Positions 39,468 to 46,536 of a stretch of DNA of 64,000 nucleotides are shown in pieces. The stretch comes from Thermohalobaculum sp039180675 (GTDB lineage: Bacteria; Pseudomonadota; Alphaproteobacteria; Rhodobacterales; Rhodobacteraceae), in assembly GCA_039180675.1 (NCBI GenBank), contig JBCDDC010000022.1:1-64000 (forward strand), written 5' to 3'. The notes under the pieces were generated by a model. The model did not search any database, was not told the DNA's origin, and was given only the letters and a program-made list of their open reading frames with translations. The position numbers were made by a program, and so were the translations under genes. Every line of letters starts with the position of its first letter. Position 1 is the first letter of the stretch.

Positions 39468-40940
39468 ATGAGCAACGAGAAGATCATCGACGCGCGGTTC
39501 ACGCGTGGCTCAACGATGCGCCATGTGGTGGTCATGACTGGGACATCCACTGTCGGGCTCATGTCGCTGTTCGTCGTGGATCTGGCGAACCTCTTCTACA
39601 TCTCGCTTCTGGGAGAGACAGAGCTCGCGGCCGCGATCGGATTTGCCGGGACAATCCAGTTCTTCATGATCTCCGTCTCGATCGGCCTCGCGATCGCAGC
39701 GACCGCGACCGTGAGCAAGGCCGTCGGCCGGGGTAGCCGCGAGGACGCGCGGCGGCTGGCGGCATCGTCGGTCACCATCCTCGTGACCGTTTTGAGCCTT
39801 TGTGCGTTCGGGACATTTCTGTTCCGCAATGCCGCTCTGATGCTGCTAGGCGCCGAGGGAGCGGCACTTGAAATCGCCAGCGACTTCCTGGCGATCGTGC
39901 TCCCCGCGCTCCCGCTCCTCGGCATCGGCATGGTGACCAGCGGGTTGTTGCGATCGGTCGGCGATGCGCGCCGGGCCATGTTCATCACGCTCTTTGGCGG
40001 GATCTTTGGCGCGGCCCTCGATCCCATCTTTATCTTCGACTGGGGCTTCGGCCTTGGTGTGCAAGGGGCCGCGATCGTCTCGGTCCTGTCACGGGTCCTT
40101 GTCGCCTTACTGGGGCTTTGGTTTGCCGTTGGTATACACGATTTGATCAGCCGGCCGAGCCTTTCTGGGCTTACCAAAGACGCTCGTCCGCTGATCGCGA
40201 TCGCAGCGCCTGCCGTCGCAACACAACTCTCGACGCCCTTCGGCAACGCCTATCTGATCAGCGTCGTGTCAGGTTTCGGCGATGCAGCCGTCGCTGGTTG
40301 GGCAGTAGTTGGCCGGGTGGCCGCTCTCAGCTTCGGCGGTCTTTTCGCCCTCTCCGGCGCGGTCGGCCCGATCTTTGGACAGAACCTAGGGGCGGGCCTG
40401 ACCGACCGGATCCTGTCGACCTACCGCGATGCGCTGATCTTCATCACGGCGTATGTCCTGTCGATCTGGGCCGTTCTGTTCCTGATGACGGATACTATCG
40501 CAGCGGGGTTTGGCCTTAGCGGTTCCGGGCTGGAGGTGCTGGAGGCGTTCACTCTGTTCGGCGCCGCAGCTTACCTCTTCACCGGCGCGCTCTTCGTCTC
40601 GAACTCCGCTTTCAACAACCTCGGGCACCCGACCTGGTCGACGATTTTCAACTGGAGCCGCGATGCGCTCGTTATCCCGACCCTCGCGTTCGCAATTGGC
40701 GGCAGCCTGGGGGCGACCGGTGCGGTCACGATCCAGGCGCTCGCCGGCGTCACGGTAGGCAGCGTGGCGATCCTGTGGACCCAGCGCTTCTTGCGCTCCA
40801 TGCGCGCGGAGGATCGGGCCAAGGCGGACGCCGCGATCCCCTCTCCTGTTGCGGCGGCCTACGGCTCGGGCCGCGGCATTGCAGTCACGATTGGCGAACC
40901 CGAGCAGGAGGGGCTGGAACCCGATGGCAATAATCGCTAA
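39468..40940 (+). CDS. MATE-family multidrug/cation efflux transporter
   Basis: This is a 490-residue, 12-helix protein of the MATE family. Recognisable features are DLANLFYISLLGETELAAAIGFA near residues 37-60, the paired-half architecture, VSKAVGRGSREDARRLA near 83-100, and GPIFGQNLGAGLTDRI near 302-318 in the second half. It exports organic cations in exchange for protons or sodium. The C-terminal 40 residues are soluble and Ala-rich. The start abuts the preceding transporter stop with no gap. Confidence 0.92.
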   Translation: MSNEKIIDARFTRGSTMRHVVVMTGTSTVGLMSLFVVDLANLFYISLLGETELAAAIGFAGTIQFFMISVSIGLAIAATATVSKAVGRGSREDARRLAASSVTILVTVLSLCAFGTFLFRNAALMLLGAEGAALEIASDFLAIVLPALPLLGIGMVTSGLLRSVGDARRAMFITLFGGIFGAALDPIFIFDWGFGLGVQGAAIVSVLSRVLVALLGLWFAVGIHDLISRPSLSGLTKDARPLIAIAAPAVATQLSTPFGNAYLISVVSGFGDAAVAGWAVVGRVAALSFGGLFALSGAVGPIFGQNLGAGLTDRILSTYRDALIFITAYVLSIWAVLFLMTDTIAAGFGLSGSGLEVLEAFTLFGAAAYLFTGALFVSNSAFNNLGHPTWSTIFNWSRDALVIPTLAFAIGGSLGATGAVTIQALAGVTVGSVAILWTQRFLRSMRAEDRAKADAAIPSPVAAAYGSGRGIAVTIGEPEQEGLEPDGNNR

Positions 40941-40978
40941 ATCACCGCGCTGAATCACGTTTTTGGGACACGCAAGGA

Positions 40979-41302
40979 ATGCCAAAGATCACCTTTATCG
41001 AGTTCAATGGAACCAGACATGAGGTCGACGTAGCTGAGGGACTGACAGTGATGGAGGGAGCCGTCTCGAACAACGTTCCCGGCATCGATGCCGATTGCGG
41101 CGGCGCCTGCGCCTGCTCGACATGCCATGTCTATGTGGATCCCGATTGGGTCGGGAAACTGCCGGAGAAAGAGGATATGGAAGTCGACATGCTCGATTTC
41201 GCCTACGAACCGGATGAGACCCGCTCGCGCCTCACCTGCCAGTTGAAAGTGACTGCGGATCTCGACGGGCTGGTCGTACAGATGCCGGAAAAGCAGATCT
41301 GA
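40979..41302 (+). CDS. Adrenodoxin-type [2Fe-2S] ferredoxin
   Basis: This 107-residue ferredoxin has the vertebrate/bacterial P450-type spacing C-x5-C-x2-C: CGGACACSTC near residues 39-48, and the fourth Cys in RLTCQLKV near 86. The acidic surface segment EKEDMEVDMLDFA is typical. Such proteins serve P450s, iron-sulfur assembly or heme-A synthesis. AAGGA stands close before the ATG. It is the structurally expected partner type for the P450 encoded at 8180, though far away. Confidence 0.95.
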   Translation: MPKITFIEFNGTRHEVDVAEGLTVMEGAVSNNVPGIDADCGGACACSTCHVYVDPDWVGKLPEKEDMEVDMLDFAYEPDETRSRLTCQLKVTADLDGLVVQMPEKQI

Positions 41303-41315
41303 TAAGCGCGCGCGC

Positions 41316-43514
41316 CTAGCTCGCCTGGCTGGAGGCCGGCGGTGCCATGGGCGGTTGCGACGCGATCGCGGTCGCCTCATCCCGCAGGACCGAATAGACC
41401 TCCTGGACCGCGAGCGGCTTCGTCAGGAACTTGGTGATGCCATTCGCTATGTATCGCTCGCGCATCGCATCGCCTTCATTCGCCAGAACCGCGATGATCG
41501 AAGACGGGCTCGCAACGGCGACGCTCTGGACAAGCATATCCAGTTCGTCGGCTTTGTCCCTTGGGATCGAGAGCAGCAGGATATCCGGCTTCTGGCCGCT
41601 CAGCAGGACCGGGATCTCCGCCTGCTCGGTGGCGACGATCACTTCGGCGCCGGTTGCCTCGAGCAACGCACCCAACAGCATCCGGTTGCTGGCTTCCTCC
41701 TCAGCAAGGAGGACACGCCGGCCGTGCAGCTGCGGCGCACTTGGCGCCGTGCGCGGCCGCCGCCTGCCCTGATCCATGGCCTGTGTCAGGGCGACCGGCA
41801 ATGGCTTCGGCTGCAGGTTGTGCGCGACCACCAAGTCGTAGAGTTGCGCCTCGGGCCCCTCGGTCATTGCATTCGAGACGAAGAGAGCACTTGAGAAGGC
41901 AGCATGGTCGCGCAACCGCCTTGCCCATTCATGGGTCACCCCCTGGCCGGAGCAATCGCACGCGACGACGAAATCGAGCGGCTGGCCCGCATCCTGTGCC
42001 GCCTCGGCAACCGCGATTGCCTCGTCGGTGTCGCTCACCGTCTGAACGGTGAGGCCCATCTCCTGCATCGACGCGACGAAGACATCGGTGCGGTCGTGCG
42101 GCTTGTCGAGCAGCAGCAAGGAGCGCCCGGTCATCCGGTCGCGCCATCGGTGTCCCAGGCTCGGCGTGTTGCGCTTTATGCCGAGAGGAAGTTCGACCCG
42201 GAGCCGGTAACCCCCGCCGTCCATCTCGTCGAGACGCATCGACCCATCCATCTGATCGGCGAGGTCGCGGCAGATCATCAGGCCGAGGCCGGAGGAATCC
42301 TGCAGATCCTCGCCAGGCATGTAATGCTCCGAGAACGGATGATGCGCCATGAACCGCGCGAGGGGCGCCATCCCACCACCGCGCTCAAAGACATCGATGT
42401 TGAGCTTCATGCCCTCGGGGTCGTCGCCTCCATGCCAGACGCTGACATGCAGAGCACCGGTTTCGTTGTACTTGATCGCGTTGGTGAAGAGATTGACCAT
42501 GATCTGCCGAATCCGCGGCACATCCCCGATTACCGTCGCCGGCAGGCGGTAGTCGACATGAGAGAACAGGACCACCTTGCGATGTTCCGCTTCCGGAATG
42601 GTAAGATCGACTAGGTCGCCGAAGAGCTGGGCGAGATCAAACTCCTTGCGCTCGACGCCAAGCCCGCCGATTTCGATCCGCGAGATATCGAGGATTTCGT
42701 TCAGAACGCCGAGCAGCGTATCGCCCGAGCGGACAATCTGACCGGCGAGCTGCTTTTGGCGTGTATCCAGACCCGTTTGCGACAAGAGGCTCGCACACCC
42801 CATCACACCGTTCAGTGGCGTCCGGATCTCGTGGCTCATCCGCGCAAGGAACGCTGTCTTGTTGATCGAGGCCCGTTCGGCCGCGACACGGCGCTGTTCC
42901 AGCGCCTGACGATCAAGATAGGCACGAAGCTGGAAATCCCCGGCCTTCAGGAACGCCCGGAAGATGAAGACCGAGAAAAAGAGCGAGATGGCGAGCGACA
43001 GATTGTTGTAATGCGCACCCCCGTGCCACGACCAATCCACCAGGTTGGCGACAGTCACCATCGCCAGGATCGCGGGCCCGTACGTGGTGGCCATCAAAAG
43101 ACGATCGGGGACGAGGACAAGCACGGCGGCGAAGAAGCCTCCAGCAACCCAGACACCGGCCGCGAGGCTCATGAGCGGAGAACCCTGAAGCACAAGGAAA
43201 ACCGCCAGCATCATATAGGTCACGACGAGAACGAAGTTGAGCGCAATGACCGTGTAGTGCTCCATCCTGAGAAGCTGCCCACGGCGGTTCAGGGCCTGAC
43301 GCGAGCGGCTGGCCCAAAAATACTCGGCAATCGCGACCAACGTACCCCAGACCAGCCCTGTCATGAAAAGATCGGCGAACATCATCACCGAAGTGATCGC
43401 AGCAGCCATCGCTAGACGCAGCGCCATGTAGGCGAGCGATTGCTCCATGAACGCATCGGCATGGTCCGCGGCCGCCTTATCGACCGGCTGGTCCAGCCTG
43501 CTTAGGAACGACAT
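41316..43514 (-). CDS. Membrane hybrid histidine kinase with two degenerate receiver domains
   Basis: This 732-residue kinase has about six membrane helices (residues 28-185), a HisKA domain with FLARMSHEIRTPLNG (His228), a HATPase domain (NLFTNAIKYNE near 350; SSGLGLMICRDLADQMDG near 430), and two receiver-like modules (about 475-600 and 610-725). In the second module the acidic pocket survives (LLAEEE) but the phospho-acceptor position reads LLLSIPRDK, with Ser where Asp is expected. The first (FVVACDCSG) is shifted and also unlike a working receiver. The start at 43514 is preferred over a longer frame that adds a Cys/Trp-rich leader; the ribosome site is weak either way. Confidence 0.88.
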   Translation of the reverse strand: MSFLSRLDQPVDKAAADHADAFMEQSLAYMALRLAMAAAITSVMMFADLFMTGLVWGTLVAIAEYFWASRSRQALNRRGQLLRMEHYTVIALNFVLVVTYMMLAVFLVLQGSPLMSLAAGVWVAGGFFAAVLVLVPDRLLMATTYGPAILAMVTVANLVDWSWHGGAHYNNLSLAISLFFSVFIFRAFLKAGDFQLRAYLDRQALEQRRVAAERASINKTAFLARMSHEIRTPLNGVMGCASLLSQTGLDTRQKQLAGQIVRSGDTLLGVLNEILDISRIEIGGLGVERKEFDLAQLFGDLVDLTIPEAEHRKVVLFSHVDYRLPATVIGDVPRIRQIMVNLFTNAIKYNETGALHVSVWHGGDDPEGMKLNIDVFERGGGMAPLARFMAHHPFSEHYMPGEDLQDSSGLGLMICRDLADQMDGSMRLDEMDGGGYRLRVELPLGIKRNTPSLGHRWRDRMTGRSLLLLDKPHDRTDVFVASMQEMGLTVQTVSDTDEAIAVAEAAQDAGQPLDFVVACDCSGQGVTHEWARRLRDHAAFSSALFVSNAMTEGPEAQLYDLVVAHNLQPKPLPVALTQAMDQGRRRPRTAPSAPQLHGRRVLLAEEEASNRMLLGALLEATGAEVIVATEQAEIPVLLSGQKPDILLLSIPRDKADELDMLVQSVAVASPSSIIAVLANEGDAMRERYIANGITKFLTKPLAVQEVYSVLRDEATAIASQPPMAPPASSQAS

Positions 43515-43655
43515 TTTACTCAATTCGAGCTTAGCCCCGCACCAAGATCTCCACACACTTCGACGCATCTTCTACGCGCCATTAGTAAACCTACGCTTAG
43601 AATTCTGAATTACCAACTCTTCTCTTTGAATGTAGCAGAATTGATCTGAGCCGGA

Positions 43656-44054
43656 TCAGAGCCAGTCACGCAGGACAGCGATCAGCGGGATGTCCGCCGC
43701 GGGCATCGGATAGGAGCGGAGCTCGTTTGCGCGCACCCAGGCGGTCCGCTGCCCCTCCCGCGGCTCCACGATACCCTGCCATTTACGACAGGCGTAGAGC
43801 GGCATGAGCAGGTGAAAATCCTCGTAAGCATGGCTTGCGAAGCTCAGTGGCGCCAGACAGCTCTCCCAAGTCGAGATGCCAAGCTCTTCGGCAAGCTCCC
43901 GGACCAGGCAGGCCTCGGGTGTCTCGCCGGGTTCGACCTTGCCGCCCGGAAACTCCCAGAGGCCCGCCATCGACTTGCCTTCCGGCCTCTGGGCCAGCAA
44001 GACCCGGCCGTCCGGGTCAATCAGCGCCGCTGCGGCGACGAGGACAACCTTCAC
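43656..44054 (-). CDS. mutT: MutT/NUDIX 8-oxo-dGTP diphosphatase
   Basis: This 132-residue NUDIX hydrolase has the box GGKVEPGETPEACLVRELAEELGI, broken here as GGKVEPGET and RELAEELGI, complete with the metal-binding glutamates, near residues 35-57. GLWEFPGGK before it is typical of MutT. It cleaves oxidised GTP/dGTP. The start is a GTG at 44054 that overlaps the argJ stop (GTGA), giving the conserved MutT N-terminus (VKVVLVAAAALI); the longer frame is antisense noise. Confidence 0.94.
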   Translation of the reverse strand: MKVVLVAAAALIDPDGRVLLAQRPEGKSMAGLWEFPGGKVEPGETPEACLVRELAEELGISTWESCLAPLSFASHAYEDFHLLMPLYACRKWQGIVEPREGQRTAWVRANELRSYPMPAADIPLIAVLRDWL

Positions 44055-45403
44055 GAGCGGTAATCCGCGTTGATCTCGATATAGCGTTTGGTGAGATCGC
44101 AGGTCCAAACCGTGGCCCTGCCCTCTCCGACGCCCACATCTACCGAGATGATGAGCTCGCGCCCCTTCATGTAGGTCGCGCCGTCTTCCTCCCGATATCC
44201 GGGCGAGACCCATCCGCTTTCTGCGACCAGAATATCGCCGAACCGGATCGCGAGCCGGTCGCGGTCGGCCGCTTCGCCCGATTTGCCGACCGCCATGACG
44301 ATCCGGCCCCAATTCGGGTCCTCTCCAGCGATAGCGGTCTTCACGAGCGGCGAGTTGGCGATGGCGAGCCCGATCCGCCGCGCCGCATCATCGCTCTCGG
44401 CCCCGGTCACCTTGATCTCGACCTGTTTGGTCGCGCCTTCGCCATCGCGGACGACCTGAAGCGCGAGATCCTTCATCACACCCCGAAGCGCCTCCTCAAA
44501 GACGGGCAGACGCGGATCGTCGGGCACCGAAATCGGTGCCATGCCGGCTTGGCCAGTCGCACCCACCAAAAGCGTGTCTGATGTCGAAGTATCACTGTCC
44601 ACGGTGATCGCGTTGAAGGTGACATGCGTGAGCCCGGACACGGCGGACTGCAAGAGGCCCTGCGAGATCGCGCAATCCGTGAAGACGAAGACCAGCATCG
44701 TCGCCATATCCGGCGCAATCATGCCGGAGCCCTTGGCAAACCCGCTGATCGTGACCGGCGCGCCGTCCAACTCGACACGCGCGGTCGCGCCTTTGGCGAA
44801 GGTGTCCGTCGTCATGATCGCACGAGCCGCAGCCTCGAAAGCAGTCTCCGAAAGAGCGTCCCGCAGCTCCGCAAGCTTCGCTGTGATCCGGTCGTGGGGA
44901 AGCGGCTCGCCGATGACGCCGGTCGAGGCCATGAACATGCGATCTTTCGCGATGTCGAGGGTGGCGCCCGCAGCCTCCATAACCGCGTCGACCGAGGCCA
45001 TGCCATTGGCCCCTGTGAACGCGTTCGCGTTGCCTGCGTTGACCACGATGCCGATGAGCCCGTCGGGATCACCCGCCATGGCCGCGAGTTTTTCCTGGCA
45101 CCAGAGAACCGGCGCCGCCCGGGTGCCGGATCGGGTGAAGGTGCCGGCCAGAACCGACCCGTCCACCAACTCGGCCAGCATCACGTCATCCCGCTCCCGG
45201 TACTTCACGCCAGCCCGCCCAGCGGCGAGGCGCAGACCGGCTACAGGCAGAAGTTCCGGAAACCGCTCCGGCGCCAGAGGAGAGACCGGCGCGTCGAGAC
45301 CGAGTTTGCGCTCGAGCGCGGCGATCTCGCCCGTCAGGGCTGACAGGGCCGCCTTCTTCTCCGCCAGTTGCGCCTCAAGCGCCTCTCTGTCTTCATCCCC
45401 CAT
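44051..45403 (-). CDS. argJ: Bifunctional ornithine acetyltransferase / N-acetylglutamate synthase with N-terminal coiled-coil extension
   Basis: ArgJ transfers acetyl between N-acetylornithine and glutamate in arginine synthesis and cleaves itself into two chains. The cleavage site is visible in KGSGMIAPDMATMLVFVF, with Thr of A-T-M-L as nucleophile (about residue 227). The 450 residues exceed the usual ~405. The surplus is at the N-terminus: about 40 residues of heptad-like helix (EALEAQLAEKKAALSALTGE) before the normal beginning (VSPLAPERFPELLPVAG). GGGGA lies before the ATG and no later start codon precedes the ArgJ core, so the extension is probably translated. Confidence 0.95.
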   Translation of the reverse strand: MGDEDREALEAQLAEKKAALSALTGEIAALERKLGLDAPVSPLAPERFPELLPVAGLRLAAGRAGVKYRERDDVMLAELVDGSVLAGTFTRSGTRAAPVLWCQEKLAAMAGDPDGLIGIVVNAGNANAFTGANGMASVDAVMEAAGATLDIAKDRMFMASTGVIGEPLPHDRITAKLAELRDALSETAFEAAARAIMTTDTFAKGATARVELDGAPVTISGFAKGSGMIAPDMATMLVFVFTDCAISQGLLQSAVSGLTHVTFNAITVDSDTSTSDTLLVGATGQAGMAPISVPDDPRLPVFEEALRGVMKDLALQVVRDGEGATKQVEIKVTGAESDDAARRIGLAIANSPLVKTAIAGEDPNWGRIVMAVGKSGEAADRDRLAIRFGDILVAESGWVSPGYREEDGATYMKGRELIISVDVGVGEGRATVWTCDLTKRYIEINADYRS

Positions 45404-45420
45404 GGCGTCCCCTGCCGGCC

Positions 45421-46332
45421 TTACTGCTCCAGCAGCGTATCTTCCCGGATCGCATCCGCCGGGACGGCGGGTTCCGCGCGGGTGATATCGGCAGCCTCGG
45501 TCACCTCGTTGACCACGTCGCCCTGCGCTGCGGTCGTCAGTTCCTGGATCAGCTCTCCGCCAACTTCCTCGAGCGTCGGCGCCTCGCGGGTGCGCCGCTC
45601 ATCGAGCTTGATCAGGTGAAATCCGAACGGGCTCTCGACCGGGCCGCTGATCTCTCCGGGACGAAGCGCAAATGCTGCATCGGCAAACGCCGGCACCATG
45701 TCGGAGTGGACGAACCAGCCCAGATCGCCGCCACGCTGCGCGGTGCCATCAGTTCCGTGCTCTGCCGCGAGAGCCGCGAAATCTGCGCCACCGTCCAACT
45801 GGCTCTTCAGATCTTCGGCCTGTTCCTTGGTCTCCACCAGGATGTGACCGGCGCGAACCTCCTCGGGCTGGACCACGTTAACATAGCGGGCCTCATATTC
45901 CGCCTGCACTTTGTCCTCATCGACCCGATCCGAGATCTCACTGCGCAGGTAGGCATCTGCGAGGATCGCCATGACCTGCGTCTCGATCGCCAGCTTGATG
46001 TCCTTGCGCTCGTCGAGCCCGGCCTCGCGCGCCGCATCGGCCAGCAGTATCTGGGTCGTGAGCTGCTCGCTCAGGGCCTGCATGAGCACCTCGCCGGGAA
46101 GCGCCTGATACTGCTCCGGCACACCCTGGCGCATCGCGATGAGCTGGCCGAGCGTGATCTCCGTCCCATTCACGGTCACGACGACCGTGTCCGCGTCATA
46201 GCTTTCGGCCACCGCGGGCGCTTCGGCCTCGGTCTCCGTCTCGGTCGTCTCGGTGTTTTGCGCGGCAAGCGGGCCTGCGAAGGCGGCGATGGCGAGACCG
46301 CTCAGAAGCGCGCGGACGGATGGACGGGTCAT
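45421..46332 (-). CDS. Periplasmic parvulin-type peptidyl-prolyl isomerase
   Basis: The 303-residue protein starts with a signal peptide (RALLSGLAIAAFAGPLAAQN; cleavage after AAQ-like A-L-A-A), then a Glu/Thr-rich linker, a SurA/PrsA-like helical chaperone part and a parvulin domain: VRAGHILVETKEQAED near 155-170, GGDLGWFVHSDMVPAFADAAF near 200-220, SPFGFHLIKLDE near 235. It helps fold exported proteins. The start at 46332 has AAGGAG upstream. Convergent order with argJ-mutT on the same strand suggests one transcript; secA is read away from it. Confidence 0.93.
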   Translation of the reverse strand: MTRPSVRALLSGLAIAAFAGPLAAQNTETTETETEAEAPAVAESYDADTVVVTVNGTEITLGQLIAMRQGVPEQYQALPGEVLMQALSEQLTTQILLADAAREAGLDERKDIKLAIETQVMAILADAYLRSEISDRVDEDKVQAEYEARYVNVVQPEEVRAGHILVETKEQAEDLKSQLDGGADFAALAAEHGTDGTAQRGGDLGWFVHSDMVPAFADAAFALRPGEISGPVESPFGFHLIKLDERRTREAPTLEEVGGELIQELTTAAQGDVVNEVTEAADITRAEPAVPADAIREDTLLEQ

Positions 46333-46388
46333 GGGTTTCTCCTTCTGGGGTGAGGCAGGTTTGTCACCGCCGATCACGCGGCACAACA

Positions 46389-46417
46389 TTGACAGTCTCC
46401 TGCCCCCTCAATAGATC
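46389..46417 (+). promoter_or_regulatory. Sigma-70-type promoter for secA
   Basis: TTGACA (46389-46394, consensus) with a 17-base spacer and TAGATC (46412-46417) point toward secA. About 120 bases of leader follow before the ATG, which could contain translational control, but no SecM-like leader peptide was identified. Confidence 0.6.
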
Positions 46418-46536
46418 AAGCCCGGGCAGTGCCCGCGCATCAGCACGCCAGATCTATGCCCCCGGAAGGGTCCGGGCAAGCACGATCACGGGATTTTTGG
46501 ACGGGCAGGTCCCCCGTCGCAGAACAAAGGGTCACC

